Shown here one piece after another: positions 46,235 to 56,211 of a stretch of DNA of 64,000 nt. Every line of letters begins with the position of its first letter. Within the stretch, counting starts at the first letter, position 1. Both the position numbers and the translations under genes were made by a program. Below the pieces are notes generated by a model. It worked only from the letters and a program-made list of their open reading frames with translations. It was not told the origin of the DNA and searched no databases. The DNA is from Clostridium felsineum DSM 794 (GTDB lineage Bacteria > Bacillota > Clostridia > Clostridiales > Clostridiaceae): positions 3,658,001 through 3,722,000 of the forward strand of contig NZ_CP096980.1 in assembly GCF_002006355.2 (NCBI RefSeq), read 5' to 3'.

Positions 46235-47593
46235 CTAATTCCAAAAACTAAAATTCATGTATGAAGGAATTTTATTCTCTCTAAGTTCTTCTCTCATTTT
46301 TGATATTGCAGTATTGAATTCAGCTGTTATAGCTGCTTGTTTGCTTGCATCTACAATTGATACAGTTCCACCTTGTGGTTGTTTTAAGCCTTTTACTTTG
46401 AAAGCCTGTGCATTAACAAAAGTTCCTGCCTTCATTAAATCAAGAACATAGTCTCCTTTTACATTTCCAAATCCCATTCCGTTAGTAAGATTTATAGTTC
46501 CAGCTCCATTATTTTCGTCAAAACCCTTTGACATATTATTTGCTGCAACACAATCTGTTAAGTTTCTAATTCCACTTGTTTGTGCTCCATATTTTGAAGA
46601 TCCTGATCCCATTTTAAATCCATTACCATTACCACTGCATTTTCCGATTGTTAAATCATTATCTACTGGAAGATTGTTTGCCTTATCATAAGCTCCTGTA
46701 AATACTGAAGCATCTCCACAATGATATGCTACACAGTGATCATATGTTACATCAGCTGTATCTACTCCAAAACTATCCCAAGCATCATCTGAATTTTCAG
46801 CAGATACGCAGTGTGAAAATACAGTACCTTTTCCTAGATAAAGCTTTGCAGCAAATCCATCAGCATTTCCACCACTTGTTAAGATATCAAAATTTCTATA
46901 TGATACACAACCTGTTACTTTAGTGTTGTTAGGGCGTACATCTAATCCTGCTTTTTCAAGTCCTTTACTTCCTGAAATTTGAAGACCTGCATCCCCATTG
47001 TAACGGAATACACAATCAGTTATTGTATTATTATCTGGTTTTCCAACATTAGTAGTGTCTTTTGGATTAGCGGCATTAAAATTCGGTTTTATTAAAATTC
47101 CATTATCATAAGCTTTTTCAATTATAAGTCCTTTTATTGTATAAGCTCCTCCTGTTATTCTAACTCCAACATATCCATCTCCTGTTTGTTTAGGACTAAG
47201 CTTTTGTGCTGCTGTTCTAAAAGATGTAAAGTCAAGCACTGGAGTATATCCTGCTGCTGCTTCTATTGTAATGTTTGAATCTATCTTATCAAGAACAAGT
47301 TGACTTGTACAATCAAGAGTATTAGCTGCTATTTGTATTGTTTGACCACTTGTTGCTGATGCAACTGCCGCCTTTAATTCATCAAAACTAGAAACTGTAA
47401 TAACATCTCCAGCCTTAGGTTTAACTGGTTGTTGTTTTGTTTGATTAGAAATTACAGGTTTATTTTTGTGTGAATTAGTTCTATGTGCTGCACTTACATT
47501 TATGCTTGATGACATTCCATAAAAAGAAACACTTGATAGAATTAACATTGAAACAACCGCTTTTGATAACATTCCTTTAGTACTCTTTAACAT
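46235..47593 (-). CDS. Secreted pectate lyase, PL9 family
   Basis: A 452-residue secreted enzyme that cleaves polygalacturonate by beta-elimination. Signal peptide about 1-35 (INVSA-A), Lys/Gln/Pro-rich linker to about 62, then a right-handed parallel beta-helix. Landmarks are GVRITGGAYTIKGLIIE, CVFRYNGDAGLQIS, SGGNADGFAAK, SENSDDAWDSFG and GNGNGFKMGSG, the last carrying the PL9 catalytic lysine; the Asp cluster (DDAWD) binds calcium. ATG 47593 follows GGGGAG. No dockerin is present. A perfect cre match at 47792-47807 suggests CcpA-type catabolite repression. Confidence 0.95.
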   Translation of the reverse strand: MLKSTKGMLSKAVVSMLILSSVSFYGMSSSINVSAAHRTNSHKNKPVISNQTKQQPVKPKAGDVITVSSFDELKAAVASATSGQTIQIAANTLDCTSQLVLDKIDSNITIEAAAGYTPVLDFTSFRTAAQKLSPKQTGDGYVGVRITGGAYTIKGLIIEKAYDNGILIKPNFNAANPKDTTNVGKPDNNTITDCVFRYNGDAGLQISGSKGLEKAGLDVRPNNTKVTGCVSYRNFDILTSGGNADGFAAKLYLGKGTVFSHCVSAENSDDAWDSFGVDTADVTYDHCVAYHCGDASVFTGAYDKANNLPVDNDLTIGKCSGNGNGFKMGSGSSKYGAQTSGIRNLTDCVAANNMSKGFDENNGAGTINLTNGMGFGNVKGDYVLDLMKAGTFVNAQAFKVKGLKQPQGGTVSIVDASKQAAITAEFNTAISKMREELRENKIPSYMNFSFWN

Positions 47594-47791
47594 TTTTAAA
47601 ACTCCCCTTATTATATAGATTTCTATTATAAAAAACTTATAGCATTAGCTAATTTTTTCTATAAGAAATCATTATTATTATAAGCCTTACTGCAAAAACA
47701 TACAAAAGTTTATATATCTTTTTTACTTTTATCATTTGTAAGAATTATATGTTGTATTACAGTAAAGCCTACAATTAAATATTACTATAAA

Positions 47792-47807
47792 TTGTTACCG
47801 TTAACAA
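47792..47807. promoter_or_regulatory. cre-like site (catabolite repression) upstream of PL9
   Basis: On the minus strand TTGTTAACGGTAACAA fits the low-GC Gram-positive cre consensus WTGNNARCGNWWWCAW at every position. It lies about 200 bases upstream of the pectate lyase start. The 415-base gap 47594-48008 also holds the cspA terminator. Confidence 0.65.
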
Positions 47808-47963
47808 GCCCTGTTTAAGCTTGTATTACATGCATGTTTTTATATTTTAAGCTTTACCTTCACATATTTATTTCTTACTAATTTTCTCTTCACATTTTAG
47901 TTAAATATTTATTTTTACGTTATGTTTTTCAACTGAAATTTTTATCCTAATAATTTTATACGC

Positions 47964-47993
47964 AAAAAAACCCTCGGATAATACCCGAGGGTT
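47964..47993 (-). terminator. Terminator of the cold-shock gene
   Basis: 9-bp GC-rich stem (AACCCTCGG with CCGAGGGTT) followed on the minus strand by a run of seven T. Confidence 0.92.
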
Positions 47994-48008
47994 GAAAACT
48001 TCTTTTAC

Positions 48009-48206
48009 TTATGCAAGTGTGATGTTTTCTGCTTGAAGTCCTTTTGGTCCTTTAACTACATCATAGTTAACTTTTTGACCTTCTTCAAGAGTTTTGTATC
48101 CTTCTGCATTTATTTGAGAATAATGAGCGAAAACGTCATTTCCATCTTCTCCTGTAATAAATCCAAAACCTTTTTCTCCATTAAACCATTTTACTGTACC
48201 AGTCAT
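48009..48206 (-). CDS. cspA: Cold-shock protein (CspA/CspL family)
   Basis: A 65-residue single-domain RNA chaperone: MTGTVKWFNGEKGFGFITGE (RNP1 KGFGFI) and DVFAHYSQI (RNP2 VFAHYS), then a QKVNYDVV.GPKGLQAENI ending. Full length for the family. It binds single-stranded RNA or DNA and helps translation after cold shock or in stationary phase. ATG 48206 has a GGAGGT site. About 270 bases of non-coding DNA precede it, compatible with the long 5' leader typical of cold-shock genes, though I see no decisive secondary structure. Confidence 0.97.
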   Translation of the reverse strand: MTGTVKWFNGEKGFGFITGEDGNDVFAHYSQINAEGYKTLEEGQKVNYDVVKGPKGLQAENITLA

Positions 48207-48475
48207 ATACTGTATACCTCCAAAATTTTATTGATCTTAAACTCATTGTAATACCTCACCAATAAAATTCCTTACCTACCAAACTTTATTAAGTATTAAT
48301 CGGATATATTGTGCTGCATTATTTACTACTAAATTTAAGTCTTTATTAAGCTTAACACAGTTTTAAAAATAAATCAACTTTTTTTATTAATTTTCTTTTC
48401 ATTACCTAATACAAGAATAATTTTCTTCTAGTATGTAGCTAATAATTGTTAATCTCTTTGAACTATTAGACAAAA

Positions 48476-50161
48476 TTATTTTTCTCCTTTTAACCACTTT
48501 TCAGATTCTTCTAAGGCTTTTGGCAAATCATTTTGATCCATAATTACTTCTATAAAATTTAAACATTCTTCGTTTTTATTAATATTGTTTAAAACCACTT
48601 CAAGTTCTTCTTCATTTTCAATTTTATACGAATTAAAATTCTTTTCTTTAGTTAAAGCATAAGGTAATTTATTGTATTGCCACATATTAATGTCATTATA
48701 ACATTCATTTCTTCCATGTATTAATCTTTCTATAGTATATCCATTATTATTAATCACAAAAATTATCGGTTTTATATTTTGTTTTAACATAGTTGATAAT
48801 TCTTGAGCCGTAAGTTGAAATGAACCATCTCCGATTATCAAAATATTTCTACGATTAATATCCGCCAATTGTGAGCCTAATAATGCAGGTAAGGTGTATC
48901 CTATGGAGCCCCATAGCGGTTGATTTATGTAAATTGAATCCTTGGGAAGTGGTATTCGAGAAGAACCAAAAAACGGTGTTCCTTGATCAGCAATTACAAT
49001 ATCTTTTTCTTTTAGAAATTCATAAATACGTTGCCAAAAACGTTTCTGTGTTAGTTTTTTATTAGATTTAGGTATATATTTTTCTTCAGACAAATGATAC
49101 TGCGATATATTTGACTTAATATTTAATTGATTTGAATTTCTATGGTTAATTATTAACGTTAACTCATCAATAACATCTTTTATAAATATTGCATTATATT
49201 GTTTATCCTTAATCCTTGAACTGTGTGGATTTATCTCTATAATTTGAGAATCAGAAAATCCTTGAGAAAAACCTCCTGTGTTAAGATCTGTTAGTTTTAT
49301 TCCAAGGCTTATAATACAATCAGCCTCATCTACTCTTTTTCTAACATAATCAGAGCTTAAAGCCCCACTATAGATTCCAATGAACTGTGGATCTTTTTCT
49401 GGAAAAACTCCCTTTCCCATACTTAAAGAAGCAACAGGAAATCCTGTTTTTTGGGCTAAATTATACAAACTCCCTCTTGAACAATAACGATCTACCTGAA
49501 AATCCACTAAAATAACAGGTTGCTTCGAGTTCTCAATTTTCAATTTAGCATCCTTAACAAATTCTGCTAGTATTTCTTTGTTGCTTTTAATTTTTTCTTT
49601 TACTAAATCTTCAATTTCGTTACCAACAATTTGATTGCATATAACTGGTTTGTTACATACATCCATAGGCAAATTAATATGAACCGGGCGTTTTTCCTTT
49701 AAACATTCCACTAAAACCCTATTTATTTCCTCAACAGCATTCTCTTGAGTTAAAAAAGTTTGAGCAACTGTAACTTCTTTAAACATATTACTAAAATGAT
49801 TAAAGTCTCCATCACCTAGTGAATGATGTACACATAATTTTTCTTTAATTACATTTGTACTTGGTGTACCTGTAATCTCAACTACTGGTACATTTTCTGC
49901 ATAAGAACCCGCTATACCATTAATTGCGCTCAATTCTCCAACACCATAAGTTGTAACAAGCGCTGATATTCCATTTATTCTAGCATATCCATCAGCAGCA
50001 TATGCAGCATTAAGCTCATTACAATTACCAACCCACTCCAAATCATTATGTTTTAATATATCATCTAAAAATGTAAGATTATAATCACCTGGAACACCAA
50101 ATATATGCTTTACCCCCAATTTATGAAGTTGCTCAAATAAATATTCGCTTACAGTATACAT
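48476..50161 (-). CDS. pdc: Pyruvate decarboxylase / indolepyruvate decarboxylase family (ThDP enzyme)
   Basis: A 561-residue thiamine diphosphate enzyme. It has the activating Glu (E49 in GNCNEL), the catalytic HH pair (H112-H113 in VHHSLGDGDF), the ThDP/Mg motif (GDGSFQLTAQE then NNNGYTIE) and full PDC length, so decarboxylation of pyruvate to acetaldehyde is the most likely reaction; indolepyruvate is an alternative. ATG 50161 follows AGGAGG. It stands alone between the cold-shock gene and the PL1 pectate lyase. From memory, C. acetobutylicum has a pdc on its megaplasmid, and PDC is uncommon in clostridia. With an alcohol dehydrogenase it would give ethanol. Its 3' end has no clear terminator. 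Confidence 0.88.
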   Translation of the reverse strand: MYTVSEYLFEQLHKLGVKHIFGVPGDYNLTFLDDILKHNDLEWVGNCNELNAAYAADGYARINGISALVTTYGVGELSAINGIAGSYAENVPVVEITGTPSTNVIKEKLCVHHSLGDGDFNHFSNMFKEVTVAQTFLTQENAVEEINRVLVECLKEKRPVHINLPMDVCNKPVICNQIVGNEIEDLVKEKIKSNKEILAEFVKDAKLKIENSKQPVILVDFQVDRYCSRGSLYNLAQKTGFPVASLSMGKGVFPEKDPQFIGIYSGALSSDYVRKRVDEADCIISLGIKLTDLNTGGFSQGFSDSQIIEINPHSSRIKDKQYNAIFIKDVIDELTLIINHRNSNQLNIKSNISQYHLSEEKYIPKSNKKLTQKRFWQRIYEFLKEKDIVIADQGTPFFGSSRIPLPKDSIYINQPLWGSIGYTLPALLGSQLADINRRNILIIGDGSFQLTAQELSTMLKQNIKPIIFVINNNGYTIERLIHGRNECYNDINMWQYNKLPYALTKEKNFNSYKIENEEELEVVLNNINKNEECLNFIEVIMDQNDLPKALEESEKWLKGEK

Positions 50162-50328
50162 ATAAATTCCTCCTAATCGTTAAATGTAAATAGAATTTTT
50201 GATAATTTTTCATATGCAATTCAAAACACCTTATTTTATGTTAATACATTAATATTTTACATTTTATTTTTAAAATTGTAAAATATTAATACAAAATTAT
50301 ATATTATATTCTTTTTTTAAACATAAAA

Positions 50329-50377
50329 GTACCTTGTAAAATAAATATGTGTTTTTCACATCTATTCTACAAGGTAC
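50329..50377 (-). terminator. Terminator of the PL1 pectate lyase gene
   Basis: 10-bp outer stem (GTACCTTGTA with TACAAGGTAC) extended by inner pairing around a TTTTT loop, 20 bases past the stop. Confidence 0.85.
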
Positions 50378-50397
50378 AATTTAAATATTAAATTATT

Positions 50398-52101
50398 TTA
50401 TTTTGAAACACTACTTCCATCTGATACTAATGTAGATGCATAACTTTGAATTTTTGCTTGTAATTCTGGATTTATTACATGACTAGCATCATCAGCATCT
50501 GTAAATTTAAATATTAAATCTCCACCATCAACTCTTCCTGCATAAGTTGTAACATTACTTTCAACATCTTCTGGAGCGTCTGGTTGATACTTGTACATTA
50601 CATCACTTGTATCAAAGTTATTGTAAGTATTTCCACCTGCTACAGTTTTATATGAACTTGGAACAGCTTCATTTCTTGTTGTAGCTAAGTAAGCATCAAA
50701 TTGAACAGGATCTTGATTTGCATAAACAAGTCTTGTAGCACCTTCTATTTTATTATTATATGCTTTAATCATACCACCATCTTCACCTGAGAATGAACCT
50801 TCTGGATCTTCAAATATGTCTGTTCCTTGAAGTGAGCTTAGCATTGGATGTTCACAATTTCTAAAGTAGTTAGCTTCTACAAAAGCTGAAGCTCCTTTTG
50901 TTACACCTACTCCATATTTTGAATTTCCATCAAAATAGTTGTTGTAAACGTGAACTGATCCAACTCTTATACGAGGATGTCTAGAATCGGAGTGATCAAA
51001 CCAGTTATGATGATATGATACATAATAGTTTTGTGTATCTTTCATACCGCAAAGTGATGATTTACCTGAATCATGGAAATGATTATATGAAACTGTAACA
51101 AAATTTGAACTTTGCTTTATATCACAAGATCCATCTCCCTTTACTTGGTCAGCATCATGACCAGGTGCTCCATAGAAAAGATCGTTATTATGAACCCAAA
51201 TATTTTCATTATCAGTGTCAAGTGATATTGCATCATCACCAAATAACATAACTCCTACATTTCTAAGCTCTAGGTTACGTGCATCACGAATTAAGAATCC
51301 CCAACCATAAGCGGTAGCATCTTTTCCTACTCCTTCAAAAGTAAGATTATAGCAACCTTTTAATTGTATATATGTGTGATCGTTAAGTCCTGTAATATCC
51401 GATGCTTTAACCTCTCCTACCATACGAATAATAAAATGTGATTTATCGTATCCTTTTTGGCGTGCTGCTAAAATATTTACAAGACCTGTACAACTAGTTA
51501 CAGTTCCTTTTGCATTTGTTACAACATTAGCTGTTACAGTGTTTACATTACCAGCTGTAATATATAAAATTTTTGCATCTTGTGGCACTGTACCATCATC
51601 ATTATATCCACCAGAACCTGTTTTCATTGTTGAAGCAGAAGAGAATGCGAAACCTTCTCTTTTATTTGCTTTTACATTTAATGTTTGCGTAATTGCTTGT
51701 TCTCCTGTAACTTCACTTCCATTTACGACAGGAGCTACCTTTACTATATAATTTCCAGCAGCCAAACCTAATACATCCGCTCTAAAAACTGTTGGATATT
51801 GTCTTATTAATTGATCGTCTATTTTTTGATAACTAGAATCTGGTGCACCTGCTGATTTATAATAAACATTGTATGATGTAGCACCTTGAACCGGACTCCA
51901 TTCAACATTTGCAGATTCTAATGAACCTTCACTCTCTGTTATATTTACTGCAGCTGTGGCATTGACTTTTACTGATGAAGCAACAGTATGATTTTTGCTT
52001 TTGCTGTAGTTTTTTGCTGCATTAGCACTAAAAGTAGCACTTACAGCCATTGATGATGCTAAAACAGCCACTAATAATCTTTTTGAAAATCTTCTTCCCA
52101 T
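50398..52101 (-). CDS. Secreted pectate lyase, PL1 family, with N-terminal FN3-like domain
   Basis: A 567-residue secreted enzyme. Signal peptide about 1-28 (SANA-A), an FN3-like domain about 50-148 (VEWSPVQGATSYNVYYK...), then the PL1 beta-helix. Catalytic landmarks are VMLFGDDAISL, HNNDLFYG, HDADQVKGDGSCDI and the WFDHSDSRHPRIRVG block containing the RHPRIR catalytic arginine motif. It cleaves alpha-1,4-polygalacturonate by calcium-dependent beta-elimination, complementing the PL9 enzyme nearby. ATG 52101 is preceded by AAGGGG. It has no dockerin or wall anchor. Confidence 0.95.
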   Translation of the reverse strand: MGRRFSKRLLVAVLASSMAVSATFSANAAKNYSKSKNHTVASSVKVNATAAVNITESEGSLESANVEWSPVQGATSYNVYYKSAGAPDSSYQKIDDQLIRQYPTVFRADVLGLAAGNYIVKVAPVVNGSEVTGEQAITQTLNVKANKREGFAFSSASTMKTGSGGYNDDGTVPQDAKILYITAGNVNTVTANVVTNAKGTVTSCTGLVNILAARQKGYDKSHFIIRMVGEVKASDITGLNDHTYIQLKGCYNLTFEGVGKDATAYGWGFLIRDARNLELRNVGVMLFGDDAISLDTDNENIWVHNNDLFYGAPGHDADQVKGDGSCDIKQSSNFVTVSYNHFHDSGKSSLCGMKDTQNYYVSYHHNWFDHSDSRHPRIRVGSVHVYNNYFDGNSKYGVGVTKGASAFVEANYFRNCEHPMLSSLQGTDIFEDPEGSFSGEDGGMIKAYNNKIEGATRLVYANQDPVQFDAYLATTRNEAVPSSYKTVAGGNTYNNFDTSDVMYKYQPDAPEDVESNVTTYAGRVDGGDLIFKFTDADDASHVINPELQAKIQSYASTLVSDGSSVSK

Positions 52102-52183
52102 TTTTATATCCCCTTTTCACTTTTTGTATTTACACTAAACCGCAATATCTTATTTTGTGTAAAAGAACCTCTTTACTTACTTA

Positions 52184-52199
52184 TGTTTAACGTTAACAA
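52184..52199. promoter_or_regulatory. LacI-family/cre-like palindrome upstream of PL1
   Basis: TGTTTAACGTTAACAA contains a perfect 10-bp palindrome, TTAACGTTAA. It resembles cre but has one base too many on one side, so CcpA or a related LacI-type regulator could bind. The remainder of the 473-base gap 52102-52574 is AT-rich and otherwise contains only the operon terminator at 52507. Confidence 0.45.
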
Positions 52200-52506
52200 T
52201 TTCATTATTACAAAAAATATAAATATTGTCAATATATAATTATGCAATTTAAAAATCGACCTATTTTATGTAAATTCATCATAATATTTCTAATTAATTA
52301 TAATAATTATGCAAAATAAAGTCGTCATTTTTTATTATTAAAATTGAAATAGTATATCTATACTTATATATACGCCTATTTTAGAAGCATATTAGTTATA
52401 GCCTTAACATTTATCTTAATATGATAATATTTAATCTATTATCGCTATATTAATAAGTCATATATCATTATAAAAAAGTAAGAAAATGCGCTAACATATG
52501 TATAAT

Positions 52507-52553
52507 AAAAGATCGGGTTATAGCAAAATTATTTTGCTGTAACCCGACCTTTT
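52507..52553 (-). terminator. Terminator of the seven-gene lipid operon
   Basis: Long stem (AAAAGATCGGGTTATAGCAA with TTGCTGTAACCCGACCTTTT; 20 positions, two mismatches) and A/T loop, 22 bases past the last stop, with a T-rich minus-strand tail. Confidence 0.92.
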
Positions 52554-52574
52554 ATTATATAATTAACCATTTTC

Positions 52575-53645
52575 CTATAACTCAAGCTCTAAAAGCACAT
52601 ACCTATATTTTGATTGAATTTTCTTCTTAACATAACTTTCTGTTACTTTACCTTCTCTTATAAAAGCTCCAATGGCTGTAGCTCTTCTTTTCTTTAGTTT
52701 TTCAACTACTGGTTTAATCATAGCATTACCTAAACCTAAATGTCCCCTTTGGACACCAACATAAAGCATTACATAATTCTTACTTTTTCTTTTATTCAAA
52801 AATACTCTAAACAAAGTAATTAAATTAATTTTCCCATATAAAAAATTTTTATAGTCTGGAAGGCATATAAAAAATCCAACCGTCTCCTTTTTAAAACAAA
52901 CTAATTTAACCATTGAAAAGTCAAGAATATACTTATAACTTTTAAATAAACTCACAAAATCCTCTTCTTTTAGAGGCTTAAATATAGGGAAATCACTATA
53001 CAAATTAGTTATAAGTCTGTATATTTCATGAATGACTTTATCATAATCTTCTTTTTTAGGACTAGTTATTTTATACCCCTTATTTATAAAATTCTCGTAT
53101 CTTTTTTCAATTTTTTCATCTTGAAAGTTCTTAGGCGTGAATTTTTCATACATGTTAGATACGTAATTTTCGCATATTTTATATTTGTTTTGTAAAAATA
53201 AATCCAAATAGTAATTCTTATTGTACGGTTCCGATACATAGGGCCTTTTTTCAAATTTATTTACTTTCATTCTATATTTTAACCAAAAGCTTGCATCAAC
53301 GGGTCCAACAATTTTTTTATAATTATTTTTAATAGTAAAAGCTTTTACTTCTGAGAAAAGTTTTTCAGCACATAAGCTATCCTCAATACATTCAAAAAAA
53401 CCTATATATGCTGATGAATCACCTTCATAAATAGTAATAACACATCTTGCTGCAACTTCTGAATTTTTATAAACTAAAAACTTATGAAGCACAAAATATT
53501 TTGAGAGTATATGCTTTGATAATAATAGCGCTCTTTCCTCACTTTCATTTTGAACCATTTCTTTTTTTGAATAAATAAGCTTTGGCAGCTTTAAAAAGTC
53601 ATTTATGTATTTATCTTCTTCATTAAACTTAACCACTCTATACAT
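52575..53645 (-). CDS. GNAT-like acyltransferase-family protein, last gene of lipid operon
   Basis: A 356-residue cytoplasmic protein. An N-terminal region (about 1-170) and a C-terminal region (about 180-330) both look like acetyltransferase-type alpha/beta folds: KFLVYKNSEVAARCVITIYEG and MLYVGVQRGHLGLGNAMIKP, the latter resembling an acyl-CoA-binding loop. It begins just after the upstream stop (TGA at 53649-53647); I chose ATG 53645, while a GTG at 53654 would overlap the upstream gene by 8 bases. Its place at the end of the operon suggests that it acylates a lipid or headgroup made by the others. The GNAT assignment is moderate; the reaction is unknown. Confidence 0.7.
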   Translation of the reverse strand: MYRVVKFNEEDKYINDFLKLPKLIYSKKEMVQNESEERALLLSKHILSKYFVLHKFLVYKNSEVAARCVITIYEGDSSAYIGFFECIEDSLCAEKLFSEVKAFTIKNNYKKIVGPVDASFWLKYRMKVNKFEKRPYVSEPYNKNYYLDLFLQNKYKICENYVSNMYEKFTPKNFQDEKIEKRYENFINKGYKITSPKKEDYDKVIHEIYRLITNLYSDFPIFKPLKEEDFVSLFKSYKYILDFSMVKLVCFKKETVGFFICLPDYKNFLYGKINLITLFRVFLNKRKSKNYVMLYVGVQRGHLGLGNAMIKPVVEKLKKRRATAIGAFIREGKVTESYVKKKIQSKYRYVLLELEL

Positions 53646-53646
53646 A

Positions 53647-56202
53647 TCAATCACTTATCCTCTCAACTTTTCCTGTACTTCCATTCATTCTAATCTTATC
53701 GCCACTTTTTAAAATTTTAGTAATATTGGCAGCTCCAACAATAGACGGTACTTTTAACTCTCTAGAAATAATAGCCGTATGCGAAAGAAGTGATCCTTTT
53801 TCAGCTATTATACCCTTTGCCATAGTTAGTAAAAACACCCACCCAGGATCTGTCATTTTAGTAACTAGTATTTTATCCTTTACATCCTTATAAAGCTTAG
53901 GATTCTCAATAACTACTACTTCCCCTTCTACTATTCCATTAGAACAAGGTATACCAACTATTTCATTTTTATCAAGCCTTATTTTCACATTATTTATGTT
54001 GCTGTGATTTTTATTAAATACAACCTTTGAAAATTCCAATCTTGAATATGCTGGCAGTTTTTCATACATTTCATATTCTTTTTTTCTTTCACAAACAAGC
54101 TTCTTAAAATCATATTCTTTTCCCTTTATGTGTTCAAAAACTTCATATGTATGGAGATAAAAAATATCGTCCTTTGCATTTAGCTTATTAGCTTCCACAA
54201 AATTTTTCCCTATTGTTAAAAATATACTTCTCACCATTCCATAAACTCTACTTCGATTCAATCTGGAGATTTCCCTATTTTGAATACCTAAAAGAGCTTT
54301 CTTACTGAATATTTTAATAAAAAATTTATCTAAAACACTGTATTCTTCAAGTATTTCCTTGGATATATTACTGCAGGATGGTTTGCACAAGTTTTCCCAC
54401 ATATCATTTAATTTATCTTTATGTTCCGTATACTCTAAAATTTTATTTATCAAAAGAATAGGCGAAGATCTGAAAGTTTTACTCTCCAGCTTTAATTCCT
54501 CAAGTGATCTATCTCCGTATAAATCAATATACTCCCTTAATTCAACTGAATAATCAGATGCTCTCTTATTTAAATATTCATAAACCATATCATCATTTTT
54601 AAGTTTATATAAAGTTTCAACTACATCTTTTCCTTCTACTGCTTTTTTTGAAAGTTCTATAAGCTTTTTAATAGGTTTTAAACTTTCGATGTTACTTACC
54701 CCTGAAATATAGTTGTTAATCTCAAGTTCAATATTTTCTATTTTTAACTTTTTCATTCTTCCCTTCAATAAACCCGTAAATACAAATGCATATAAATCAT
54801 TTAATAAAGTTATATCCCAATTTTTCAAAAGTACTTTTTCTATGTTACCATATAATTCAATCAGACTTTCATTTGTTAATCCATCATTATAATTAATATC
54901 AAACTGCTCTTTCACTTTATTAAAATCATAGTTTAGTTTGTCCATTTCTTTTCTTACCCTAAAAGCTTCTACAATAACATTTATGTATATGGACACTCTT
55001 CTATAAAACTTAATATCGTTTTTTTCTTTGCTATGAACTTTGTTACTTACTCCCATCATTTCCTGCCATATTGGTATTATCTTTTTACTAAAAGGCAAAA
55101 ATTTTATTATTGTATACCAGTTACTTATTTTATAGTACATTCTTCCATTTGCACTATCTACCATTTCCTTTAAAACTTCTTCATAGCTTTCAACTAATTT
55201 TTCATTCTTAAAGCATCTTAAAGTAAGCCCTCTAAAAACTCCATAGTACGCCCCTCTTATAAATGAAGTAGTTAGTGGTAGTGTTATATTAGGATAGCTT
55301 TCAACAATATTGCTATTATCTAGTATTATGGATTTACTAATCATAAGAGTAGTTATTGGTCTAACCTGAAGTATATAGACTATACTATTTTTTATGGCAA
55401 ACTCTATATCTAAAAGCTTACCAAAAGCCTTCATTATTGTATTAGATATATTCACCATATTCATAAAAACATCATTTTGTAAAATGGGTGAATTTTCTTG
55501 ATTTTCATAATAATATATTTTATCTGTAGTATTATAATAATATGTGGTTGTAGGTGTTTTATCCTCTACAACCAAATTTCCCGTTCCTTTTCCACATACT
55601 AATACCATCTCATTAAGAATTCCTTGTGGATTAGCCGTAAAAATCACTCCAGCTAAATCCGCGGATATCATTTCTTGAATTATTACGTTCATTTTCAAAT
55701 CATAAATGGAAAGCTTTTTGTCATAGCTATATTTCAAAACATTCTCCGCATACAGCGAGCTCCAGCATCTTACAATACTTTCAAATAAATCTTCCTTTGA
55801 TACATTAAGAAAGGTTTCAAACTGTCCAGCAAAAGAAAACTCCGTAGAGTCTTCCAATAAAGAAGATGATCTCACTGAAAAAAGTTCTCCAGCTTTAAAA
55901 TGTTCTTCTATATAATCATATATTTCTTTTTTTATACTTTCCTCTATTTTTATATGTTCAAAAAATCCGATTATCTTTCTCTTAGCATTTTTTATTGATT
56001 CTTCATTTTCAAAATTCACATCATCAATAATATTGTTTATTGAAAACCCACTTTCTTTTAAGTGATATTCCATACACTCATAGGATATACAAAAAAAATT
56101 CGGCACATTAATATTATTCTTTTTAAGCTTTACTAAATTAGCTGCCTTTGTCCCCATTTGTAGGCACTTATCTTCATCACTACCTAAAATATATTTATTC
56201 AT
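53647..56202 (-). CDS. PEP synthase/rifampin-phosphotransferase-like enzyme, copy 1
   Basis: An 851-residue enzyme with an N-terminal PPDK_N ATP-binding domain (about 1-310: GTKAANLVKLKKNNINVPNF, FSVRSSSLLEDSTEFSFAGQ, LAGVIFTANP, EFAIKNSIVYILQVRPIT), a long helical middle (about 320-730) and a mobile phosphohistidine domain (about 735-851) with KGSLLSHTAIISREL (His808). It lacks the PEP/pyruvate barrel of true PEP synthase, so it should move the beta-phosphate of ATP through His808 to an acceptor bound by the middle domain, as rifampin phosphotransferase does. It is 9 bases downstream of the UbiA-like gene. The acceptor may be a lipid alcohol; antibiotic resistance is the alternative. Confidence 0.88.
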   Translation of the reverse strand: MNKYILGSDEDKCLQMGTKAANLVKLKKNNINVPNFFCISYECMEYHLKESGFSINNIIDDVNFENEESIKNAKRKIIGFFEHIKIEESIKKEIYDYIEEHFKAGELFSVRSSSLLEDSTEFSFAGQFETFLNVSKEDLFESIVRCWSSLYAENVLKYSYDKKLSIYDLKMNVIIQEMISADLAGVIFTANPQGILNEMVLVCGKGTGNLVVEDKTPTTTYYYNTTDKIYYYENQENSPILQNDVFMNMVNISNTIMKAFGKLLDIEFAIKNSIVYILQVRPITTLMISKSIILDNSNIVESYPNITLPLTTSFIRGAYYGVFRGLTLRCFKNEKLVESYEEVLKEMVDSANGRMYYKISNWYTIIKFLPFSKKIIPIWQEMMGVSNKVHSKEKNDIKFYRRVSIYINVIVEAFRVRKEMDKLNYDFNKVKEQFDINYNDGLTNESLIELYGNIEKVLLKNWDITLLNDLYAFVFTGLLKGRMKKLKIENIELEINNYISGVSNIESLKPIKKLIELSKKAVEGKDVVETLYKLKNDDMVYEYLNKRASDYSVELREYIDLYGDRSLEELKLESKTFRSSPILLINKILEYTEHKDKLNDMWENLCKPSCSNISKEILEEYSVLDKFFIKIFSKKALLGIQNREISRLNRSRVYGMVRSIFLTIGKNFVEANKLNAKDDIFYLHTYEVFEHIKGKEYDFKKLVCERKKEYEMYEKLPAYSRLEFSKVVFNKNHSNINNVKIRLDKNEIVGIPCSNGIVEGEVVVIENPKLYKDVKDKILVTKMTDPGWVFLLTMAKGIIAEKGSLLSHTAIISRELKVPSIVGAANITKILKSGDKIRMNGSTGKVERISD

Positions 56203-56211
56203 ACCTTCACC

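Noticed and set aside
6954..52101. A cellulosome in this window
   Set aside because: None of the GH5 or PL enzymes has a dockerin. Only the two giants do, each with its own cohesin-like domain, which is a different arrangement.
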